From Oscillospiraceae bacterium (GTDB lineage: Bacteria > Bacillota > Clostridia > Oscillospirales > Acutalibacteraceae): a stretch of 5,487 nucleotides of DNA. Position numbers and translations under genes: made by a program. A model generated the notes under the pieces. That model made no database searches, was not told the origin of the DNA, and was given only the letters and a program-made list of their open reading frames with translations. This document shows positions 1 to 5,406 of this stretch, piece by piece. The DNA is taken from NCBI GenBank assembly GCA_029007475.1, contig JAQXHW010000085.1:1-5487 (forward strand). Reading direction: 5' to 3'. Numbering within the stretch: position 1 is the stretch's first letter; each line of letters opens with the position of its first letter.

Positions 1-182
1 GGAATATAGGTAAGAAGGTCGGAGATTTGCTCCTTAAGCGCCTTGAAATAAGGCTCTGTATTCTCAACCTCCTGCTTTGCTTTACGCATTTTTACGGAGG
101 AAATCATATACATGGCGTCGGTGACCTTTTTGGTCTCGGCAATAGACTCCATACGTGCCTTCAGTTCTCCTGTGCTTGCCAT
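1..182 (-). CDS. atpG: F1Fo ATP synthase gamma subunit, N-terminal part (cut by window edge)
   Basis: This is the start of the gamma subunit, the central rotor shaft of F1 that couples c-ring rotation to catalysis in the beta subunits. Only 60 complete codons are inside the window; the rest lies beyond position 1. The translation begins MASTGELKARMESIAETKKV and continues with T-D-A-M-Y-M-I-S-S-V-K-M-R-K-A-K. This is the conserved gamma N-terminal helix (family pattern: ELK.RI.SI..T..IT.AM.MV...K.R.A). The ATG at 182-180 is preceded by AAGGAGGG with a 6-base spacer, a strong ribosome binding site. The gene follows atpA after a 21-base gap, the usual order in F-type operons. The family identity is secure; completeness cannot be judged. 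It is too short within the window to show any other domain. Confidence 0.95.
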   Translation of the reverse strand, partial: MASTGELKARMESIAETKKVTDAMYMISSVKMRKAKQEVENTEPYFKALKEQISDLLTYI

Positions 183-203
183 AATATGCCCTCCTTACCA
201 AAT

Positions 204-1985
204 TTATAAATACTTCTCGAAAAATCTGTTTGCCGCCCCGATTATTTGGGACTTGATTTCATCCGTAAAGTCTTCAGCGGTCTGAATATTCATAGCGAGT
301 CGGCTGCGGCTGTGACCTATATACTCAAGGAGTTTTGTTTGAACGCTCTTGATATTCTTAGGATCAATACTTAGGAACATTCTCTCCTGAGCACAAACGA
401 GAGTCACAACCTGCTCCCACATCATCATGGGAGATTGGTTAGGCTGACGCAGAAGCTGCATGAGTCCTGCGCCGTATTTTAAGTCCTTAACGGTCTGCTC
501 GTCTAAATCTCCGCCGAACTGGGAGAAAACCTGCATTTCTCGGTACTGAGCCAAGTCAAGGCGAATACTTCCTACGGATTTTTTCATAATTTTGGTCTGC
601 GCCGCACCGCCCACACGCGAAACGGAAATACCTACGTTAACCGCAGGACGCTGACCTGAGAAAAACAGGTCGCTTTCAAGGAAAATCTGACCGTCGGTAA
701 TAGAAATTACGTTGGTGGGAATATATGCGGAAACGTCGCCTGCCTGGGTTTCAACTATGGGCAGAGCAGTCATGCTGCCGCCGCCAAGCTCGTCGGAAAG
801 CTGAGCAGAACGCTCTAAAAGTCTTGAATGGAGATAGAAAACATCTCCGGGATATGCCTCTCGGCCGGGAGCTCGCTCCAAGAGCAGGCTCAAAGTTCTG
901 TAAGCAACCGCATGCTTTGATAGGTCGTCATATATGATTAGGGTATCTCTGCCCCTATCCATGAAATACTCCGCAACGGCGCAACCTGCATAGGGCGCAA
1001 TATACTGCAAGGGCGCAGGGTCTGAGGCAGGTGACGATACAATAACCGTGTAGTCAAGAGCACCGTTTTTCTCCAAGGTATTTATCACCTTTGCAACGGA
1101 GCTTGCCTTCTGTCCTATTGCAACGTAGACACAGACTACGTTCTTCCCTTTTTGATTAAGAATAGTATCAATGGCGATGGATGTTTTTCCTGTCTGTCTG
1201 TCACCGATAATAAGCTCACGCTGACCGCGACCTATGGGGAACATTGAGTCAATAGCCAAAATTCCCGTTTCCATAGGTCGTGTAACAGGCTTTCTCTCCA
1301 TAATTGAGGGAGCGTTCCGCTCAATCGGATAGTATTTTTTTGCGCCGGTTTCCCCTTTTCCGTCAATAGGTTTTCCCAAGGGGTCAATCATTCTGCCTAA
1401 TATTCGGTTGCTGATAGGAATACCTGCCGTACGGCGTGTACGGACAACTCTTGAGCCCTGGTAAATATCACTGTCGTCGGCAAAGAGAACAATACCTGTT
1501 GTGCCGTCAGGGCGAATATCCTGAACCATTCCCTTAACACCGCAATCGAAAAGGACAATCTCGCCGAATTCAACGTCGCTGAGTCCCTCTATTACTGCGA
1601 TTCCGTCGCCTACAGACACAACAAGTCCCACCTGCTGATGTCCGGGATCGAGATGAAAGTCCGCGATATCATCACGCAGGAGCGAAATAATATTGTCGGG
1701 GTTATACTCCTTCTTGAGCTTTTGAAATGACTTTCTAAGCTGACGGATACGTCCGAGGGTACTCCAGTCGTAGTTGTCGTCACCTACGAAAATATTAAAG
1801 CCGCCCACTACCGAGGGGTCAATAATAACCACACACTGAGCATCCTCAACCTGATATTCACGCATAATAAGCTCTCGGATCTTCTCAAGCTGCTCCTCTT
1901 TAGGAGGAGTTACACAGTGAATCTCAACTCTCAGGATATCCGGTTCTTTCTCGGCTTCTATTTCTATAATATCCACTGGCTTCAT
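204..1985 (-). CDS. atpA: Fusion of delta-subunit C-terminal domain and F1Fo ATP synthase alpha subunit
   Basis: Alpha is the non-catalytic nucleotide-binding subunit of the F1 hexamer. At 593 residues this protein is about 90 longer than usual (~500-510). Residues ~97-593 are a complete alpha: N-terminal helix ~98-110, the beta-barrel VGDGIA at 125-130, Walker A GDRQTGKT at 261-268, the Walker-B region IIYDDLS around 350-356, and the SVSRVGG arginine-finger motif with Arg457. Residues ~18-88 match the C-terminal domain of delta/OSCP: a VTPPKEEQLEKI segment, then IDPSVVGGF-I-GDD, D-S, and GRIRQLRKSF (family pattern: vDpslIGG..i..Gd..iD.S..gRL..L...L). The delta N-terminal domain is missing and no atpH stands between atpF and atpA. 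The start is supported by an ATGA overlap with the atpF stop and by GAGGG seven bases upstream. There is no Met codon between residue 41 and about 153, so a separately started normal alpha is unlikely. The alpha assignment is certain; the delta-domain reading is strong but made by eye. Confidence 0.95.
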   Translation of the reverse strand: MKPVDIIEIEAEKEPDILRVEIHCVTPPKEEQLEKIRELIMREYQVEDAQCVVIIDPSVVGGFNIFVGDDNYDWSTLGRIRQLRKSFQKLKKEYNPDNIISLLRDDIADFHLDPGHQQVGLVVSVGDGIAVIEGLSDVEFGEIVLFDCGVKGMVQDIRPDGTTGIVLFADDSDIYQGSRVVRTRRTAGIPISNRILGRMIDPLGKPIDGKGETGAKKYYPIERNAPSIMERKPVTRPMETGILAIDSMFPIGRGQRELIIGDRQTGKTSIAIDTILNQKGKNVVCVYVAIGQKASSVAKVINTLEKNGALDYTVIVSSPASDPAPLQYIAPYAGCAVAEYFMDRGRDTLIIYDDLSKHAVAYRTLSLLLERAPGREAYPGDVFYLHSRLLERSAQLSDELGGGSMTALPIVETQAGDVSAYIPTNVISITDGQIFLESDLFFSGQRPAVNVGISVSRVGGAAQTKIMKKSVGSIRLDLAQYREMQVFSQFGGDLDEQTVKDLKYGAGLMQLLRQPNQSPMMMWEQVVTLVCAQERMFLSIDPKNIKSVQTKLLEYIGHSRSRLAMNIQTAEDFTDEIKSQIIGAANRFFEKYL

Positions 1986-2494
1986 TTTGCTGCCCTCTTG
2001 TCTGCGATTGTCTTATCTGCAAGGCGTATAAACTCATCGTAAAGCTCGGTATTACGTTCGGGAGTTACGGTATCACTAAGGAGCTTCTGGGTTGCAGCAA
2101 CAACAAGCTCACCGATTTCGGCCTGAGCGCTGTCAAGGATATGCTCCTTTCTGTCCTCAGCCTCCTGCTCTGCGGCAAGAATAATTGCCTGAGCCTTCTC
2201 GCGGGCTTCGGTAATGCTTGCCTTGGTGGTATCGGCAACCTCCTTTTCGGCATCAAGACGCATCTGTGCAATCTCTTCCTTTGCTTCAGCGAGCTTTGCC
2301 TCATACTCTGCTCTCATACGTTCATTTTCTTCTGTTTTCTCCTTGATTTCAGCCTCTTTGCTCTCGTAATAATCGTGTCTTTCATCAAGAAACTTTTTCA
2401 CGGGCTTGTAGAGAATAAGCACAAGTCCTCCAGCTAAAATTAAAAAGTTGAATGCATGCAGTAAAATCTGCAGTATATCAATATTAAGTGGCAT
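1982..2494 (-). CDS. atpF: F1Fo ATP synthase b subunit (peripheral stalk)
   Basis: The b subunit forms the peripheral stalk that holds F1 static against the rotating c-ring. At 170 residues it has normal length. One membrane helix (~6-29) is followed by the typical cytoplasmic hinge YKPVKKFLDER (29-39), then a long charged, Ala/Glu/Lys-rich coiled coil (~40-135) and a short C-terminal segment. Only one b gene is present, so a homodimer is expected. The start at 2494 has AGAGG eight bases upstream; the TGA stop overlaps the atpA start as ATGA, so the two genes are probably translationally coupled. Unlike the mycobacterial b-delta fusion, this b does not carry delta; the delta domain sits on alpha instead. 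In known enzymes the C-terminus of b binds the delta C-terminal domain, so the b end encoded next to the fused domain is its natural partner. Confidence 0.96.
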   Translation of the reverse strand: MPLNIDILQILLHAFNFLILAGGLVLILYKPVKKFLDERHDYYESKEAEIKEKTEENERMRAEYEAKLAEAKEEIAQMRLDAEKEVADTTKASITEAREKAQAIILAAEQEAEDRKEHILDSAQAEIGELVVAATQKLLSDTVTPERNTELYDEFIRLADKTIADKRAAK

Positions 2495-2520
2495 ACTTAC
2501 TACCTCTTTGCTTAGAGTTA

Positions 2521-2898
2521 TTAAAGAACGAAGATGATAAGAATTGCTACGATTAGTGCGTAGATAATAAGGGTTTCAATAAACACAAGACCTAACATCA
2601 TTGCAGAGTTAATCTTACCTGACGCCTCAGGCTGACGGGCCATGCTCTCGGCGGCCTTTGCGATTGCGATACCCATACCGATTGCACCCAGGGCGGAAGC
2701 AATACCTACAACAATAGCGGCGGCGATTGCCTTTTCGCCCTTTGCATCGTTTTCGGGTGCCTTTATCTCATCTGCCTCAGTCACAGCTGCGATATCGGCA
2801 GGATTGGTCTCGGCAAAAACGCTTACACTTGTAAGACAGAGAGCGGATACCATTAAAACTAAGGTGAGAATTACTGCAAATAATTTTGAATTTTTCAT
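2521..2898 (-). CDS. atpE: F1Fo ATP synthase c subunit with signal-peptide-like leader
   Basis: The c subunit forms the rotor ring that carries ions through the membrane. The core hairpin is clear: a Gly/Ala-rich helix 1 (~57-84), the polar loop ARQPEA (87-92) with R88-Q89-P90, and helix 2 (~98-124) with the ion-binding Glu108 in GLVFIETLIIY. Total length is 125, against 70-90 for most family members. The extra N-terminus has a Lys-containing start, a hydrophobic stretch (~6-26) and a plausible signal peptidase site after VFA (residue 29). An acidic, Pro/Asp/Glu-containing segment (30-56) follows. Helix 1 has Met75 where sodium-type c subunits have Gln, and Leu110 where they have Thr, so proton coupling is more likely. 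The start codon shares one base with the atpB stop (TAATG), and AGAAGG lies ten bases upstream. The family call is firm; leader cleavage is inferred. Confidence 0.96.
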   Translation of the reverse strand: MKNSKLFAVILTLVLMVSALCLTSVSVFAETNPADIAAVTEADEIKAPENDAKGEKAIAAAIVVGIASALGAIGMGIAIAKAAESMARQPEASGKINSAMMLGLVFIETLIIYALIVAILIIFVL

Positions 2899-3755
2899 TA
2901 TGATTTAACCTTCTTTTCTTTAATTTTCTTTTCTTTGATTTTCTTAGGCTCGACAGCCTCGCCATAGAATATTGAAACAAGGGTTGCCAAAACGTAGGCT
3001 TGGATTAGTGCGTGCAAAAGCGTAAAGAGTATACCGACAATTACGGGAAGCACAAAGCTCATGGTAGCGTAGTAGTACACAAGCTCAGTAACCAAAAGTC
3101 CGCTTAAGAGGGCGCCGAAAAGACGAAAGCTCATTGATATGGGCAAGGAGAAGTCTTTGAGCACTTTTAAGGCTCCCTTAAAACCATTAGCCACAATTCC
3201 TGCGCCCAAGATAATCAAAAACGAAGTTACACCCATGGCGATTGCCGCGTTGATATCCGAAAGCGGCGCAGGCAGGGTCATTGAATGGCCCTTGGTTGTT
3301 ATCCACTGCACACCGAAAAGCTCAAATATTGTGCTGACAAAGATGTAAAGTCCCGCGCTGAAAATATATCCGCTGACAAAGCCTGTTTTATAAGGACTGT
3401 TGCCCTTTGCCATATCCGAAAAAAACTCAACGGCTTTTTCAATTATCGCTTGGAATTTTCCCGGCACATTCTTAAACCGAGGTATAACAAATATTCTTAC
3501 AATCAAAGCGAAAAGCAGAAGGATTCCGGATATCAAAAAAGCCGAAATCAGACCGGGGTTTACCGGAAGTCCGAAAAGAGACATTTTATTTTCCTCATGA
3601 AGCACCGCATCACGCATAGCCTCGGTTATACTCTCCTCTTTTCCGCCCGACGGAAAACCAACTAATATTATTCCTGCGAGCACAGCCAGTATGGAAAGTC
3701 CCCATACCATGAGAAACAGCTTTTTTCGCTTAGACATTTTCGCTTTTTTCTCCAT
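2898..3755 (-). CDS. atpB: F1Fo ATP synthase a subunit
   Basis: The a subunit provides the two half-channels for ion flow at the c-ring. It has 285 residues. The essential arginine is Arg211 in SMSFRLFGALLSG, and the conserved Gln is Gln252 in LHALIQAYVLATL. Earlier landmarks are VPGKFQ (97-102) and PLSDINAAIAMG (164-175). Likely membrane segments are ~12-34, 66-92, 125-149, 168-190, 203-229 and 232-264. The first of these is an extra N-terminal hydrophobic segment behind a very basic start (KKAKMSKRKK), followed by a polar stretch 36-65. Positions equal to E. coli Asn214 and Glu219 are Ala215 and Leu220. The C-terminus (270-285) is Lys-rich, made of three five-residue repeats. The start at 3755 is set by AAAGGAGGT six bases upstream, a very strong site; Met7 is a less likely start. 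It is the first gene of the operon, and no atpI precedes it. Confidence 0.96.
   Translation of the reverse strand: MEKKAKMSKRKKLFLMVWGLSILAVLAGIILVGFPSGGKEESITEAMRDAVLHEENKMSLFGLPVNPGLISAFLISGILLLFALIVRIFVIPRFKNVPGKFQAIIEKAVEFFSDMAKGNSPYKTGFVSGYIFSAGLYIFVSTIFELFGVQWITTKGHSMTLPAPLSDINAAIAMGVTSFLIILGAGIVANGFKGALKVLKDFSLPISMSFRLFGALLSGLLVTELVYYYATMSFVLPVIVGILFTLLHALIQAYVLATLVSIFYGEAVEPKKIKEKKIKEKKVKS
2901..2945 (-). repeat. Three 15-bp tandem repeats encoding the Lys-rich tail of the a subunit
   Basis: Read on the minus strand, the last 15 sense codons of atpB are three in-frame 15-base units: AAGAAAATCAAAGAA, AAGAAAATTAAAGAA and the diverged AAGAAGGTTAAATCA. They encode KKIKE, KKIKE and KKVKS. 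The first two differ at one base. The third unit contains AGAAGG, which is the best ribosome binding site for atpE, so repeat number and spacing are tied to translation of the next gene. Confidence 0.9.
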
Positions 3756-3775
3756 AGGCTTACCTCCTTTAGAAA
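3756..3775 (-). promoter_or_regulatory. Strong ribosome binding site of atpB
   Basis: On the minus strand the sequence AAAGGAGGT lies six bases before the atpB ATG. It is a near-perfect anti-16S match and fixes the start at 3755 rather than the internal Met7. Confidence 0.85.
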
Positions 3776-3799
3776 GACAGTCAATTATTTACCAAATGA

Positions 3800-3828
3800 A
3801 TTATAGGACTAAAATTACCATAAATCAA
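3800..3828 (-). promoter_or_regulatory. SigA-type promoter of the ATP synthase operon
   Basis: On the minus strand, TTGATT (3828-3823) and a perfect TATAAT (3805-3800) are separated by exactly 17 bases. Transcription should start near 3793, giving a leader of roughly 38 bases before atpB. It lies between the terminator of the upstream efflux gene and the atpB ribosome binding site, which is where an operon promoter is expected. No transcript evidence is available here. Confidence 0.8.
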
Positions 3829-3841
3829 GTAAATTTGAGAA

Positions 3842-3882
3842 ATAATAAAAATTTTCGGGTCACCCCTGAGAGCAACCCGAAA
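3842..3882 (-). terminator. Rho-independent terminator of the MATE gene
   Basis: On the minus strand TTTCGGGT (3882-3875) pairs perfectly with ACCCGAAA (3860-3853), and the interior can extend the stem with mixed C-G and wobble pairs to a small TCAG loop. A T-rich run, TTTTTATTATT, follows at once. It begins 12 bases after the MATE stop codon and ends just before the ATP synthase promoter, so it separates the two transcription units. Confidence 0.82.
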
Positions 3883-3894
3883 GCAACCGATTTA

Positions 3895-5262
3895 TTATTC
3901 CGATATAGAATTTTCACCCGAGGGCTTCAGTCTTACCATCCACTTTTTGCTGTGGAAAACATAATAACTCATGGCAAGGCGCACACATTCCTCAAGAGTG
4001 AGGAAAAAGTAAACCTGAGTAATGGGCAAATGGAAAACAAAGGCTGTAAGGAGTCCCAGAGGCACGCCGAAAACCCATGTACCCACAAGGTCAATTATCA
4101 AGAGGTACTTTGTCTTTCCGCCGCTTCGGATTATTCCGCCGCCCACAATCATGTTTTGCACCTTGACGGGAGCTAAAATTGCAAAAACAATCAAAAGTCC
4201 GTATCCGGTATTCTTTACCTCTGCGCTTACGTTGAATATTTCCACATAGTATCTTCCGAATGCAATAACCAATACGGAAAGCACTATTGAGCCGATAAAG
4301 CCGTAGAGCATCATTCGTTTTGAGTCCTTATAGGCTCTGTCGAAATCACCTGCGCCTAAATGCTTGCCTGCGATAATTCCTGCAGCTTGGCTGATTCCGC
4401 TGAGCATACCTATAAACAGCACTATTACAGAGCTTATGAGAGTCATGGCTGCGCAATCATCCGTGCCGATTCTGCCGTAAATTGAAGCGTAAACATTTTC
4501 TCCTAAGCTCCAGGCAAATTCGCAGATGAATATGGGAGCAATTATACTTATGAACTGCTTTAAGCCCTCTTTGCTCATTTTAAGACCAAAGGGGAGCTTT
4601 TCGTGCTTTTTCCTCACAAACCGCAAAAGATACATAAGGGTTACCAAAAAGCTGACAAACTGTGAGGAAACCGTTGCTGTTGCCGCACCCACTACGCCAA
4701 GCCGAGGGAAGCCGAAATGTCCGAAAATAAGCACATAATTGAGCAAAGAGTTCATAACTGCGCCAAAGAAGGTTGCTACCAAGGGAACCGTTGCCTTTTC
4801 CTTACATCTCAGATAGGTAGATATAAGCAAATTACCCGCCATCGGAATGAAGCCTATGGCAACTATCATCAGATACTCTCCTGCAATAGCCGCAACCTCA
4901 GGACTTTCGGTATAAAGACTCATAATCGGTACGGGAATAATCTCACAAAGAGAAATAAATATTGCCGCTAAGCCTAAACCTAAGCTCAAACTCAGGTAAA
5001 AGCTCCTGCCCACTTCCCTGTCGTCCTTTTTTCCTAAATACTGCGCAATCAAAATACCTGCTACGGCTGCTATTGACGATAGCAGAACTCCGTAAATAGA
5101 TGCGAATTTTCCGGCTAAGCCTACGCTTGCAATAGTTACCTCGCCCATTTGACCTACCATAATTTGGTCAACCACGCTGAAGGAGGATTGAAGCAGGCTT
5201 TGCAGAGCAACAGGAATAGCTATTTTCAGAAAGGTTTTGTAGAATTTTCTGTTGTCAGTCAT
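3895..5262 (-). CDS. MATE-family multidrug/cation efflux protein
   Basis: This is a 455-residue inner-membrane protein of the MATE family, which exports organic cations, drugs or metabolites in exchange for H+ or Na+. Length is normal and two homologous six-helix halves are visible. First half: VDQIMVGQMGEVTIASVGLA (31-50) in and after helix 1, then TYLRCKEKATVPLVATFFGA and NSLLNYVLIFG (149-181), then GVVGAATATVSSQ (189-201). Second half: GRIGTDDCAAM (263-273), SQAAGIIAGKHLGAGDFDRA (291-310), and GGGIIRSGGKTKYLLIIDLV (374-393), all typical of the family. The ATG at 5262 has AGGGGA seven bases upstream. It has its own promoter and terminator, so it is a single-gene unit upstream of, not part of, the atp operon. 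The substrate cannot be told from sequence. The family call is firm; subfamily is open. Confidence 0.93.
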   Translation of the reverse strand: MTDNRKFYKTFLKIAIPVALQSLLQSSFSVVDQIMVGQMGEVTIASVGLAGKFASIYGVLLSSIAAVAGILIAQYLGKKDDREVGRSFYLSLSLGLGLAAIFISLCEIIPVPIMSLYTESPEVAAIAGEYLMIVAIGFIPMAGNLLISTYLRCKEKATVPLVATFFGAVMNSLLNYVLIFGHFGFPRLGVVGAATATVSSQFVSFLVTLMYLLRFVRKKHEKLPFGLKMSKEGLKQFISIIAPIFICEFAWSLGENVYASIYGRIGTDDCAAMTLISSVIVLFIGMLSGISQAAGIIAGKHLGAGDFDRAYKDSKRMMLYGFIGSIVLSVLVIAFGRYYVEIFNVSAEVKNTGYGLLIVFAILAPVKVQNMIVGGGIIRSGGKTKYLLIIDLVGTWVFGVPLGLLTAFVFHLPITQVYFFLTLEECVRLAMSYYVFHSKKWMVRLKPSGENSISE

Positions 5263-5336
5263 TATATCTTCCCCTGACTTTGATACTGAAAAGCGAACCT
5301 TTTATTAATTAAAAGACACGCTCTCCGTCTACTAAT

Positions 5337-5365
5337 ATCATATCCCCAAAGGTGATAAAAAGCAA
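5337..5365 (-). promoter_or_regulatory. SigA-type promoter of the MATE gene
   Basis: On the minus strand TTGCTT (5365-5360) and TATGAT (5342-5337) are spaced by exactly 17 bases. The predicted start near 5330 gives a leader of about 68 bases. The leader contains two small imperfect hairpins (AGAC/GTCT around 5330-5314 and AAAAG/CTTTT around 5303-5289), too weak to call a riboswitch or attenuator. Confidence 0.7.
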
Positions 5366-5388
5366 AGGTTAAACGCATAACCTATCAC
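5352..5388. repeat. Nested inverted repeats around the MATE -35 box
   Basis: Inner arms AGGTTA (5366-5371) and TAACCT (5378-5383) form a perfect 6-bp palindrome with a 6-base spacer, immediately upstream of the -35 hexamer. Outer arms GTGATA (5352-5357) and TATCAC (5383-5388) are also exact complements and enclose the -35 box. This could be an operator for a regulator of the efflux gene, or a weak terminator for the gene upstream since T-rich sequence follows on the minus strand. The sequence does not decide between these. Confidence 0.45.
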
Positions 5389-5406
5389 AAATTTTATATG
5401 CAAATT

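Noticed and set aside
1982..1995. The delta-alpha fusion might be a frameshift or assembly error that joined atpH to atpA.
   Set aside because: The fusion frame has its own ATG, a GAGGG ribosome binding site at normal spacing and a clean ATGA overlap with a full-length atpF. There is no leftover delta N-terminal coding sequence in any frame. An error would not be expected to create such a tidy junction, though a check on raw reads remains possible.
2141..2437. Plus-strand open frame opposite atpF giving a Leu/Cys/Phe-rich product.
   Set aside because: It is the complement of the Glu/Lys/Ala-rich coiled coil of b, a composition that commonly leaves the antisense frame open.
2642..2908. Plus-strand open frame opposite atpE.
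   Set aside because: Low-complexity Ala/Ile product created by the antisense of Gly/Ala-rich c-subunit codons; no ribosome binding site of note.
2901..2945. The 15-bp tandem units as a CRISPR-like or mobile-element repeat.
   Set aside because: The units are contiguous without spacers, in frame within atpB, and have no flanking duplications or transposase.
3756..3894. A missing or hidden atpI gene upstream of atpB.
   Set aside because: This gap holds only the ribosome binding site, promoter and the MATE terminator; no frame encodes a membrane protein of atpI type.
3691..4176. A 161-codon plus-strand open frame.
   Set aside because: It runs antisense across the atpB start, the atp promoter, the terminator and the MATE C-terminus. 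Its product resembles no family and it lacks a convincing ribosome binding site.
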